Shown here: positions 8,616 through 14,808 of the stretch, piece after piece
Layout of the letters: every line of letters starts with the position of its first letter
How positions within the stretch are numbered: the first letter of the stretch is position 1
Assembly (NCBI RefSeq): GCF_034424805.1
Contig: NZ_JAXOUF010000019.1
Coordinates: forward strand, 35,355 to 99,354
Source of the DNA: Labrys sedimenti
GTDB lineage: Bacteria > Pseudomonadota > Alphaproteobacteria > Rhizobiales > Labraceae
DNA: 64,000 bases
Direction: 5' to 3'
Notes under the pieces: generated by a model
What the model saw: only the letters and a program-made list of their open reading frames with translations
Database searches by the model: none
Told to the model about the DNA's origin: nothing
Position numbers and translations under genes: made by a program

Positions 8616-8640
8616 GGAACCAGCGGCGACGCTGAAAGTT
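8616..8640 (+). promoter_or_regulatory. EcfG-type promoter motif, 8723-8944 gene
   Basis: GGAAC 8616-8620, 16 nt, AGTT 8637-8640, 82 nt before the start codon at 8723. It lies in the divergent gap between treY and the small gene. Confidence 0.6.
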
Positions 8641-8722
8641 TCGCGTGGCATGGCTGCAGATGAATGTCGCGACTGGATCTTTCGTGCCGTTCGCGGGTTC
8701 GATTACTCGGGAGGGCAGCACG

Positions 8723-8944
8723 ATGACCTCGATATTTGATTACGATCCTGAAGAAATCGTCAGTTTCGAAGGCCATGACATCAGCTTGAAGGAAGCCGTG
8801 ATGCGGTATCGGCGGGCCAGGGCCCACCCGGACCAGTTCACGGACTTTTCGGCTGTTCGGGATCCCGGCAAGACACCTCAGGTCTTCGACGTCGAACACT
8901 TCGACGCGTTGATGACGCGGCCCGAGTTTGAGGACTCGGCCTGA
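8723..8944 (+). CDS. small hypothetical acidic protein
   Basis: A 73-residue soluble protein beginning MTSIFDYDPEEIVSF, with no recognised domain. GGGAGGG (8708-8714) sets the ATG at 8723; the frame is open farther upstream without a ribosome site. It diverges from treY and is preceded by an EcfG-type motif, so a stress-related role is inferred from context only. Confidence 0.65.
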   Translation: MTSIFDYDPEEIVSFEGHDISLKEAVMRYRRARAHPDQFTDFSAVRDPGKTPQVFDVEHFDALMTRPEFEDSA

Positions 8945-9021
8945 GTGCAATGCAGCAGGAACCATACTACTCGCAGCGGTATCGCTTGAAGACTTTCGCG
9001 GCACCTGAAGGAACAGCACCC

Positions 9022-9309
9022 ATGGTTTCCGACATTCCCGAGCCTCTTGCGGTAGGGAGCATCGTTACATTCTCCCCCGCCCCTGGCCATAGCCAGCCTG
9101 ACTTCTACGAGGGTGCTCCGATAACGCTGGTGCCAGGGGTCGGAGAGCCACTGATCGGTCGTATTCTCGCTCACACCGCAGAAGAAGTGGCGGTTGCCGC
9201 GGCTGGCGCCCAGCTGGTGCTGACCCCTGTCGCAGCGACGTTGGATGAGAATGGAAGTCTCGAATATAAAGGGGCCTGGACGGTTCGATCGACAATGCCG
9301 CTGGACTGA
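9022..9309 (+). CDS. hypothetical protein
   Basis: A 95-residue protein starting MVSDIPEPLAVGS, rich in short hydrophobic strands (GSIVTFSP, APITLVPGVG, PLIGRILAHTAEEVAVAAAG), suggesting a small beta-barrel-like fold. GAAGGAA about 8 nt before ATG 9022 chooses this start over an in-frame ATG at 8950. No family is recognised. It lies 77 nt after the 8723-8944 gene on the same strand and may be co-transcribed. Confidence 0.6.
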   Translation: MVSDIPEPLAVGSIVTFSPAPGHSQPDFYEGAPITLVPGVGEPLIGRILAHTAEEVAVAAAGAQLVLTPVAATLDENGSLEYKGAWTVRSTMPLD

Positions 9310-9429
9310 GGCCGTCGGCTCCAGAGCCAATCGGGCTGCTCGGCGATGGGGTATTGCCGACGAGGCGGCCCAGCCAGCGTTCCCCCTGGAGAAAGCTCCG
9401 CCGGGCCGTGTGTTTCATCCATTTTTGCG

Positions 9430-9454
9430 GGAACAGTCGTGGTCCGTCATGGTT
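9430..9454 (+). promoter_or_regulatory. EcfG-type promoter motif, transcript A
   Basis: GGAAC 9430-9434, 16 nt, GGTT 9451-9454. No gene with a clear ribosome site follows within 150 nt. Confidence 0.5.
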
Positions 9455-9459
9455 TGGAA

Positions 9460-9575
9460 GGAGCGAGGTCGTGGATGCCTTGTATCGCCCAATGACCGGC
9501 CTCGCAGTGTAGAGTCCGGCGGTCCGGTTCCTCGTTGCCGACCTTCCCCCAGGTCCGAGAGCCGGGCCGTTGCAC
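9460..9575 (+). ncRNA. candidate transcript A (small RNA or leader)
   Basis: From the -10 region the sequence reads GTTTGGAAGGAGCGAGG, nearly the same as in transcript B. Only a 13-codon frame (GTG, then stop) follows the purine-rich site. End point unknown; it may run into unit B. Confidence 0.3.
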
Positions 9576-9581
9576 GAGCAG

Positions 9582-9606
9582 GGAACAAACAATCGAGACA
9601 CCTGTT
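9582..9606 (+). promoter_or_regulatory. EcfG-type promoter motif, transcript B
   Basis: GGAAC 9582-9586, 16 nt, TGTT 9603-9606, followed by the shared leader TTTGGAAGGTGCGAG. Confidence 0.5.
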
Positions 9607-9611
9607 TGGAA

Positions 9612-9805
9612 GGTGCGAGACGACCGATGCGAAAGCATTCGGCGTATCGTTCGGCTGATGGTGAGATCAGTCGAGGCGGCTCGGCCAATGTCGATCACAC
9701 CGACCTCGGCGGCCGAGCCGCTCAGATCCGGGAGGCTTTCATCCGGCCTGGTTTCGAAGGCAGCGGGCAGAAGACAGGAAGCTACCCGCTGCCTTCGAAA
9801 TGGCG
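9612..9805 (+). ncRNA. candidate transcript B ending in a strong hairpin
   Basis: About 190 nt between an EcfG-type promoter and a perfect 16-bp hairpin. A frame from ATG 9627 (MRKHSAYRSAD...) stays open to 9932. Its RSADxxxxRGGSA block recurs in a minus-strand frame near 13,850 with several third-base differences, so a coding role is also possible. Confidence 0.35.
9752..9800. repeat. perfect 16-bp inverted repeat
   Basis: Arms TTTCGAAGGCAGCGGG (9752-9767) and CCCGCTGCCTTCGAAA (9785-9800) with a 17-nt loop. No T tract follows on either strand. It could end transcript B or be a protein- or RNA-binding structure. Confidence 0.8.
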
Positions 9806-9835
9806 TCGGCATGATCCCGGCGCGTCGGACCGCTG

Positions 9836-10051
9836 TCAGAGAACATGCATCCGATCAGCTCCACCCTTCCTTCTCTTGGCGGGGCGCGGAGGAGGATCCA
9901 GGACAGGTCTATCGTCTGCCTGTGCAGGATAGTCGACCTTTGGTCGTACGATCGGTGTTTCGTCTGGCGAAACCTCCTCGACGTCGCGGCCTTTCTTCCT
10001 GGTCCCGCTGGGCGGATCTTCGAGTGGTTTCCGGTGCTTCGAATAGGCCAT
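9836..10051 (-). CDS. small basic, proline-rich hypothetical protein
   Basis: A 71-residue hydrophilic protein starting MAYSKHRKPLEDPPSGTRKKG, with a central acidic EEVSPDE patch and a basic PAKRRKGG end; likely disordered. AAGGAGG with ideal spacing sets ATG 10051. No domain is recognised and no promoter motif was found. Its product composition resembles other small stress-associated rhizobial proteins, but no function is assigned. Confidence 0.65.
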   Translation of the reverse strand: MAYSKHRKPLEDPPSGTRKKGRDVEEVSPDETPIVRPKVDYPAQADDRPVLDPPPRPAKRRKGGADRMHVL

Positions 10052-10118
10052 CCGAACCTCCTTCACGGCATTACGCGCATATCGTCTTCCTTGCAGGCCC
10101 GGTCAGGGGCGCTTTCGG

Positions 10119-10310
10119 TCATACCTGGTTGGGATCGACCAGAGGGGGCATCTCCGGCGGGTTGGGTACATCCGGCGCGATCGGTGTGTTCCCCGGCGGC
10201 GGCGGCACGATGGGCACTTCATTCGGGGGTTTCGGGTTTGGCTCCGGCATGGGCGGAGGGCTTTCCGTCGGAGCTGGAGTCCCAGGCTTCGGTTCTTTCG
10301 GATCGGGCAT
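10119..10310 (-). CDS. small proline-rich hypothetical protein
   Basis: A 63-residue protein, about a third proline, starting MPDPKEPKPGTPAPTESPPP, with no hydrophobic core; almost certainly disordered. GAGGGAGA precedes ATG 10310. It begins 11 nt after the stop of the DUF982 gene at 10322-10567 on the same strand, so the two probably share the promoter at 10587. Confidence 0.6.
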   Translation of the reverse strand: MPDPKEPKPGTPAPTESPPPMPEPNPKPPNEVPIVPPPPGNTPIAPDVPNPPEMPPLVDPNQV

Positions 10311-10321
10311 CGTACTCTCCC

Positions 10322-10567
10322 TCATTGCATGACATGCATGCCGGATTCTTCACAGGCTTCGATAAAAGCCCTGCGGGCGTGATCGGCCGGGAGCGATCCG
10401 GCCAAGGCATCGAGACAAGCGCGTCTGGCAAGCAGATGTTTGTCTCCGCCTTCGGTTGGCCAATGATTCAGCAGGAAGTCGGAGGCTTCCTCGCATGAGG
10501 CAACCACTCGGAACTGACCTGTGCCGATCTCGAATTTCACGGGGCTGCTCCAGATTTTCATGGCCAT
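10322..10567 (-). CDS. DUF982 protein 1
   Basis: An 81-residue DUF982 protein: W-x-x-PV near the N-terminus, then VVASCEEASDFLLNHWP, a Cys-Leu-Asp-Ala-Leu helix and ARRAFIEACEESGMHV. DUF982 is a small alpha/beta family of unknown function, common and multi-copy in rhizobia. GGAGG before ATG 10567 decides the start over upstream alternatives. First of three adjacent minus-strand DUF982 genes, each with its own EcfG-type promoter. It is probably co-transcribed with the proline-rich gene at 10119. Confidence 0.88.
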   Translation of the reverse strand: MAMKIWSSPVKFEIGTGQFRVVASCEEASDFLLNHWPTEGGDKHLLARRACLDALAGSLPADHARRAFIEACEESGMHVMQ

Positions 10568-10586
10568 GGCACACCTCCGAAACCCA

Positions 10587-10611
10587 AACATCGCCAGTGC
10601 ACGACGGTTCC
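10587..10611 (-). promoter_or_regulatory. EcfG-type promoter motif, DUF982 gene 1
   Basis: Minus strand: GGAAC (10611-10607), 16 nt, TGTT (10590-10587); the -10 lies only 20 nt before the start codon, giving a very short leader that still contains the ribosome site. Confidence 0.7.
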
Positions 10612-10642
10612 TGCAGCCGTGGCCTCGGCTTTTCCTCTCCGA

Positions 10643-10885
10643 TCATCCGACCACGTGCATTTCAAGTTGCAGACAGGCCTCGATGAACACGGCCCGGGCA
10701 TCTTCGGCCTCCGCTCCTTCAAGGGCCTCCAGGAACCCCTGACGTCCTGCAGCCGGTTCGCCATTGGAATCGATGGGCCAATGCTTGAGCAGAAAGATGA
10801 CAGCTTCATCCGTCGAGCCGACTATGCGGTAATCACCAATATAGGTCTGGAGCTCGACCGGGCGCTGCCAAGCGCGGTTGTACAT
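10643..10885 (-). CDS. DUF982 protein 2
   Basis: An 80-residue DUF982 paralogue: W-x-x-PVEL, VGSTDEAVIFLLKHWPID, FLEALEG, and DARAVFIEACLQLEMHVV. GGAGGG precedes ATG 10885. It differs from copy 1 in lacking the mid-protein Cys (GFLEAL instead of ACLDAL). Function unknown. Confidence 0.88.
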   Translation of the reverse strand: MYNRAWQRPVELQTYIGDYRIVGSTDEAVIFLLKHWPIDSNGEPAAGRQGFLEALEGAEAEDARAVFIEACLQLEMHVVG

Positions 10886-10905
10886 GTCGACCCTCCGGTT
10901 AACCG

Positions 10906-10930
10906 AACTGCGGCGGGGACATTTCGTTCC
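10906..10930 (-). promoter_or_regulatory. EcfG-type promoter motif, DUF982 gene 2
   Basis: Minus strand: GGAAC (10930-10926), 16 nt, AGTT (10909-10906), 21 nt before the start codon. Confidence 0.7.
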
Positions 10931-10945
10931 GATGGAAGGGCGTGA

Positions 10946-11173
10946 TCATGTGAGGATCACCCCGGCTTCCTCCGCGGCGAGCAGGAAAGCCGCCCTGGCG
11001 TCTTCGGGATCGCGCCTGCCTTCGATTGCCTCGAGGCAGACGCGCTTGGCGAAGTCATACCGCTCGCCGCTGTCGACGGGCCAATTGTTGAGCAGATAGT
11101 CGGCGGCCTCGCTTGCGTCGCCGATGGTGATGCCGTCGATATTGATCGGATGGGTGAACGTTGTAGATGTCAT
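10946..11173 (-). CDS. DUF982 protein 3
   Basis: A 75-residue DUF982 paralogue: DASEAADYLLNNWPVDSG, VCLEAIEG and DARAAFLLAAEEAGV. It lacks the N-terminal Trp of the other copies (FTHPINID). AAGGAGG with good spacing sets ATG 11173. Function unknown. Confidence 0.88.
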   Translation of the reverse strand: MTSTTFTHPINIDGITIGDASEAADYLLNNWPVDSGERYDFAKRVCLEAIEGRRDPEDARAAFLLAAEEAGVILT

Positions 11174-11192
11174 CTCCTACCTCCTTGCGAGA

Positions 11193-11217
11193 AACACGAG
11201 GGGAGGGCGATGGTTCC
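11193..11217 (-). promoter_or_regulatory. EcfG-type promoter motif, DUF982 gene 3
   Basis: Minus strand: GGAAC (11217-11213), 16 nt, TGTT (11196-11193), 20 nt before the start codon. Confidence 0.7.
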
Positions 11218-11281
11218 GGTGCGGGCTGTCGAATGGCTCGTTGGCCAGGAAGACCGGCCTCATTATTCGGATGCGTGGCCA

Positions 11282-12409
11282 TCATTCCTGCGGTTGCGAA
11301 AGAGAGCTCGGCCGCTTGAGACTGTCTGCTTTTGTGCCGGCATTGCGCAACGCACTGGCAATCAGGTGATAGCGGGCCTGGATCACCCGATAATCGCGAT
11401 ACCAGTTCACCAGGTCACTCCAGGGATCGTTGATCTTTGCAAGCCCGGCGACGAAGGCGACGACGGTTCCGATCTCCGTCCGACCCTGAACGACGAAGTA
11501 GCCGCCAATTCCCAGGATGACCGCCGTCCCCAGGGAGTTGAGCCAGTTCATCGTGAAGCTGAGCACGAATTTGAGCCTGAAGATGCTCATGTTCAGGCGG
11601 AATACCTGGTCGACGCGCCTGGATTGGGAATGATTGGTCGTTTCGTCGCGTTGGAGCGTGTCGACCAGCATCACGCTGATCTTGCGCAGCACCCAGATGC
11701 GAGCCCCCACCCGCCGGTTGATCGCCCCCTGCATCAGCGGGACGAGGAAACATTGCGGCAGAAACACAAGCACGCCGACGAGGGCCATCAATGGCTGGAG
11801 ATAGATGAGATAGCCGAACACCGACAGCAAGATGCCGATCTGGAGGATCGGGTCTGAAAGGCTCGCGCCGACAAAGCCGCCGATCGGATCGACTTCGGCG
11901 ACGACCATGGCGATTTCGACGCCGCCGGCCTTGCCCGAGGGCAGTTTGGAGTCGGGACGCTGCGCAACATGTGAGATCTCGTTTCGGAGCCATCGCACGG
12001 CCGACTCGCCGATCCAATTGCGATAGAGATTGAGGCCGATCTTGATCAGGCCCTGCAGAAACGTCAGGGCGGCGAATATCATCGCCAGTATCAGCACGTT
12101 ATGGATATCTCCGCCCTTCACGGCGGCGTTGACCAGGCGCCGCTGCATCTCGAGCGGCACGGTATCCGCAACGAACAGCAAAATGGCGCACAGGGCGATC
12201 CAGATCTGGTGCCGGCCCGAGACCCAGATGATGAACCCGACCAGGGTCGGCGGCATTTGAGCATTCGGGGAGGTATGCGGGCTCTCATGCGGGCCGGCCT
12301 GTGCCGTAACTCTCCTGTAGATCAATGCCAAGAATCGTCGAAGCAATGCTTTGCGACCCAGACTGTTGCGTCTTTCAACGTTACCGGAATGCACGCTATT
12401 GATCGGCAT
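11282..12409 (-). CDS. ABC exporter transmembrane domain without an ATPase domain
   Basis: A 375-residue membrane protein with the six-helix type-1 ABC exporter domain: the helix pair WIALCAILLFVADTVPLEMQRRLVNAAV, then ILAMIFAALTFLQGLIKIGLNLYRNWIGE, a VAEVDPIGGFVG intracellular loop, and later QIGILLSVFGYLIYLQPLMALVGVLVFLP. It ends after the last helix, so no Walker A, signature or Walker B follows, and no ATPase gene is adjacent. It either pairs with a distant ATPase or works without ATP hydrolysis. The start is uncertain: ATG 12409 (MPINSV) is used, but no clear ribosome site was seen; a later in-frame ATG (MPPTLVGF) is possible. Confidence 0.7.
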   Translation of the reverse strand: MPINSVHSGNVERRNSLGRKALLRRFLALIYRRVTAQAGPHESPHTSPNAQMPPTLVGFIIWVSGRHQIWIALCAILLFVADTVPLEMQRRLVNAAVKGGDIHNVLILAMIFAALTFLQGLIKIGLNLYRNWIGESAVRWLRNEISHVAQRPDSKLPSGKAGGVEIAMVVAEVDPIGGFVGASLSDPILQIGILLSVFGYLIYLQPLMALVGVLVFLPQCFLVPLMQGAINRRVGARIWVLRKISVMLVDTLQRDETTNHSQSRRVDQVFRLNMSIFRLKFVLSFTMNWLNSLGTAVILGIGGYFVVQGRTEIGTVVAFVAGLAKINDPWSDLVNWYRDYRVIQARYHLIASALRNAGTKADSLKRPSSLSQPQE

Positions 12410-12549
12410 CGAGGCCAGACGATCTGCCGGCGCGCATCCGGGAAATGGCTCGTGATCGAGACCTTCCAATCCGGCCGGAGCACGGGGCACGGCGCGCGGT
12501 GGCTGGACGCGTCGCAATCCGGCGCTGGGAGCAGCTCCGGACCACGGCA

Positions 12550-12852
12550 TCAGTAATAGGCCGTGCATACACGGTTGCCATACTCATCATACCCGATCCG
12601 TGCGCATGCGCGGCCGCCGCTGGGCGGTGTCGTAGCGGCGCCCACCGCCGCCCCTCCGACGGCACCGATGGCACCACCGATAAGCGCACCGCGGCCGGGA
12701 TGCCGGTTCGAGACGGCAGCACCCACGGCTGCGCCACCGACGCCGCCTATAACCGCTCCGCCAGCGGCGCGATCGCCCGGATTGTCACTCGCGCAGGCTG
12801 CGACGGAGATCGCCATACCGGCCGCCGCAAATATTCTAAGCAAATCAGCCAT
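12550..12852 (-). CDS. glycine-zipper lipoprotein
   Basis: A 100-residue protein starting MADLLRIFAAAGMAISVAAC: a short signal peptide ending in the lipobox VAAC (Cys20), so it should be lipid-anchored to the envelope. The middle is a glycine zipper, AAGGAVIGGVGGAAVGAAV repeated again as GGAIGAVGGAAVGAA, typical of small outer-membrane lipoproteins that pack as helical hairpins. The C-terminus (GYDEYGNRVCTAYY) is short and aromatic. AGGGAT lies before ATG 12852. An EcfG-type promoter precedes it. Confidence 0.82.
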   Translation of the reverse strand: MADLLRIFAAAGMAISVAACASDNPGDRAAGGAVIGGVGGAAVGAAVSNRHPGRGALIGGAIGAVGGAAVGAATTPPSGGRACARIGYDEYGNRVCTAYY

Positions 12853-12882
12853 GATCGTTATCCCTGGTTGCAACAATGCAAA

Positions 12883-12907
12883 AACTGCGCAGCCGGCGGA
12901 TCGTTCC
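12883..12907 (-). promoter_or_regulatory. EcfG-type promoter motif, lipoprotein gene
   Basis: Minus strand: GGAAC (12907-12903), 16 nt, AGTT (12886-12883), 31 nt before ATG 12852. Confidence 0.7.
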
Positions 12908-13104
12908 GCTTTCGAATTTGCGAGGTCACGCGTCTGGAGTGTCAGGGATGGTTTCTGATCGAGGAGAGCAGGCAAATCGGAGCCCCATCTGGGGTGGGAG
13001 AGTATTTCCGAGCTGAAATACTTGGATGTGCAAATCCCGTCAGCATTCGATCGGTTGAACTCAAGTCAGCTGTCAGGATTGGTCCGGTCTCGTCGCCGGG
13101 CGCG

Positions 13105-13129
13105 GGAACAAAGGCCGGCCGTCAAGGTT
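13105..13129 (+). promoter_or_regulatory. EcfG-type promoter motif, DUF1328 gene
   Basis: GGAAC 13105-13109, 16 nt, GGTT 13126-13129, 29 nt before ATG 13159. Confidence 0.7.
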
Positions 13130-13158
13130 CGATAGCGCCACATCAAGGAGGTGCCACC

Positions 13159-13320
13159 ATGCTTCACTGGATCCTCATTCTGTTGATCATTGCCGCTGCG
13201 GCGAGCCTGTTGGGAATGCCAGCGCTCGCAGGAGCGGCCGCGACGGGAGCCCGGGTGTTGATCGGAATCGCCCTGATCGTGTTCCTGCTGGTGCTGCTGG
13301 GTGTTCTCACCGTTGCCTAG
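13159..13320 (+). CDS. DUF1328 (UPF0391, YtjA-like) membrane peptide
   Basis: A 53-residue peptide with two hydrophobic helices: LHWILILLIIAAAASLLG and VLIGIALIVFLLVLLG around GAAATGA. This layout and the LAGAAA turn match DUF1328, a family of tiny inner-membrane proteins of unknown function, common in stress regulons. AAGGAGGT with ideal spacing fixes ATG 13159. An EcfG-type promoter precedes it. Confidence 0.9.
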   Translation: MLHWILILLIIAAAASLLGMPALAGAAATGARVLIGIALIVFLLVLLGVLTVA

Positions 13321-13570
13321 GCCCGACATGGTCAATGGGCGTCGGCAAGATCGACTGGCGAGGACGAGGGGCTTGCCCTCTCCGTGACGGGCGACGATCG
13401 CTCTGCCGATGCCGGCGAGGCAGCGAAGGTTCTGCTTAGGCCGAGGTTCTGTCCGGCATATACGATTTGAGTGTAGGGAGCGTGAATGAACGCGGCCGGC
13501 GGCTCATGTGGCCATCGAGCAGCGCTGGAAGAACAGGCCGGTGCGAATGGATTCCGTTGGCCGCCCAGCC

Positions 13571-13720
13571 TCAGTGCCGCTTGAAATACTGGATCTCGCG
13601 TTCGTGCTTCTGGGCGGCTTCTTTCGATTGAAACGTCCCGAGATTGCGCCTCTTGCCCGTCTTGGGATCCGCCTTTCGCGAGTAGATGCGGTATTCTCCT
13701 GATTTCAATTTTCGGATCAT
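13571..13720 (-). CDS. 49-residue basic protein
   Basis: A small gene: MIRKLKSGEYRIYSRKADP, then TGKRRNLGTFQSKEAAQKH and EREIQYFKRH, stop at 13571. AAAGGAG with good spacing supports ATG 13720. The pattern (GxYRIYSRKxDPKTGKRRxLGTFxSKEAAxxHE) resembles the three-stranded arm-type DNA-binding domain at the N-terminus of tyrosine integrases, here free-standing; nucleic-acid binding is an inference. Two EcfG-type promoters lie upstream (13863 and 13906). A 60-codon frame upstream ends as ATGA at this start. Confidence 0.75.
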   Translation of the reverse strand: MIRKLKSGEYRIYSRKADPKTGKRRNLGTFQSKEAAQKHEREIQYFKRH

Positions 13721-13862
13721 CGTTCGAATTCTCCTTTGTATCGAAGATTCCGATCCATTGGCCGATCCCTACCACATGAATGATGGCCGAACGGCCCGAC
13801 CCGGGGGATCTCGGGTCGATCTGTAGGAGCCGAGCCGCCGCGACCAACGCTTGGGTCGGCCG

Positions 13863-13888
13863 AACGAAGCCTGAACGTCTGGCGTTCC
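13863..13888 (-). promoter_or_regulatory. EcfG-type promoter motif, inner, 49-residue gene
   Basis: Minus strand: GGAAC (13888-13884), 17 nt, CGTT (13866-13863), the full published consensus; 143 nt from ATG 13720. Confidence 0.5.
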
Positions 13889-13905
13889 GTGCCTCGCATC
13901 TTCCC

Positions 13906-13930
13906 AACCCGGTTTGAGCCAGATCGTTCC
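13906..13930 (-). promoter_or_regulatory. EcfG-type promoter motif, outer, transcript C
   Basis: Minus strand: GGAAC (13930-13926), 16 nt, GGTT (13909-13906). It is followed by GGGAAGATGCGAGG, like transcripts A and B. Confidence 0.5.
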
Positions 13931-13996
13931 ATGCGGTGCTTCTCGGCATCCCTGGCTTGTCCACCAATCGATCGCTGGCCCGTCCGCACGCGGATC

Positions 13997-14021
13997 GGAA
14001 CGAATGTCCTCGGCTTGCGTT
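13997..14021 (+). promoter_or_regulatory. EcfG-type promoter motif, cold-shock gene
   Basis: GGAAC 13997-14001, 16 nt, CGTT 14018-14021 (full consensus), 39 nt before ATG 14061. Confidence 0.75.
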
Positions 14022-14060
14022 CAAATTTGATGTGGCGTTCCCGCCATGGAGGGATTGGAA

Positions 14061-14294
14061 ATGATCACCGGCAGCCTGAAATGGTTCAATTACGACAAGG
14101 GCTATGGCTTCATCGCGCCCGATGACGGCAGCGTCGATGCTTTCGTGCATATCAGGGAACTCGAACGCAGCGGCATCAGTACGGTGCGTGAGGGCCAGAG
14201 AATGGGCTATGAACTGGTGGTCGATTCCAAGACCGGCAAGTCAAAGGCCGGCAATCTCAAGATCCTGCCGTCCGAGGGAATTGCAGGATCTTGA
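14061..14294 (+). CDS. cold-shock domain protein (CspA family)
   Basis: A 77-residue single cold-shock domain. RNP1 is present as KGYGFIAPDD (canonical KGFGFI) and RNP2 as AFVHIREL (canonical VFVHFSA). Such proteins bind single-stranded RNA and DNA and act as RNA chaperones. LKWFNYDKGYG is the diagnostic opening. GGAGGG about 9 nt upstream of ATG 14061 sets the start; an upstream ATG at 14046 overlaps that site. The EcfG-type promoter suggests a stress-induced rather than cold-induced copy. Confidence 0.93.
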   Translation: MITGSLKWFNYDKGYGFIAPDDGSVDAFVHIRELERSGISTVREGQRMGYELVVDSKTGKSKAGNLKILPSEGIAGS

Positions 14295-14327
14295 GCGCGC
14301 CTTGCCAAATCAAGGGGCCGGGACGGT

Positions 14328-14690
14328 TTACGAGGCGATGACCAGCGTGACCTCGTCCGTGTCATCGAACGTCATCGCGATCACCGAGGATGGCGCCGAT
14401 CCATAGTCTTCGAGTGCGGCTTGCAGGCGGGGCGTATCGGCGATGACCTGTCTCATATGCTGCAGTTCGCTCGGGCCTGTTTCGGCAATCTGCTGTTTGG
14501 CCGCGATCCGCTGCGGAATCGAGAGTTCGTCGAGGGTTGACACCGTGACGGCCCGGATCTCCCCGGGAGCATGCTCGATAACGCCGTCGTTGGGTGTATC
14601 CGCCGGGTTGGTCGCGGGCTGGGCCAAGCCAGTGGCAATGCCCGAAGCCAGGACGATCGCTGCGAATGTTGCGGACATGAGCTTGCGCAT
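14328..14690 (-). CDS. secreted hypothetical protein
   Basis: A 120-residue protein with a cleavable signal peptide (MRKLMSATFAAIVLASGIATGLAQ, predicted cut after LAQ or nearby), so periplasmic. The mature part includes ALxDYGSAPSSVIAMTFDDTDEVTLVIAS and a helical ARxAAKQQIAETGPSELQHMRQVI block. I do not recognise a family. AAAGGAG precedes ATG 14690. It converges on csp and stands alone; no EcfG-type motif was found upstream. Confidence 0.78.
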   Translation of the reverse strand: MRKLMSATFAAIVLASGIATGLAQPATNPADTPNDGVIEHAPGEIRAVTVSTLDELSIPQRIAAKQQIAETGPSELQHMRQVIADTPRLQAALEDYGSAPSSVIAMTFDDTDEVTLVIAS

Positions 14691-14808
14691 GATGTCTCCT
14701 TTCCGCGATGTGGTCAGGGATCATCACAGGTAAGCCTCGCACGGAAAGGGTTCGATCGTTTGCCGCTCGGGTGGCAATTTTGTGGGATCGACACCCTGTC
14801 CCGAACGG

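Larger units (their letters stand above)
9310..9835. other. intergenic stretch with two tandem promoter units
   Basis: It contains two plus-strand EcfG-type promoters (9430 and 9582), each followed by a similar leader, and a perfect 16-bp inverted repeat at 9752-9800. No recognised protein family. Confidence 0.55.
13721..14060. other. divergent regulatory region between the 49-residue gene and csp
   Basis: It holds three EcfG-type promoter motifs, two leftward and one rightward. The leftward leader (reading from 13909) resembles transcripts A and B near 9.5 kb, including a frame with RSADxxxxRGGSA. Confidence 0.5.

Noticed and set aside
10731..10757. GGAAC with GGTT at 18-nt spacing
   Set aside because: Wrong spacing and inside a DUF982 gene; likely chance.
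13332..14150. 272-codon minus-strand frame covering the csp region
   Set aside because: It runs antisense to csp and across three promoter motifs; composition is typical of a shadow frame.
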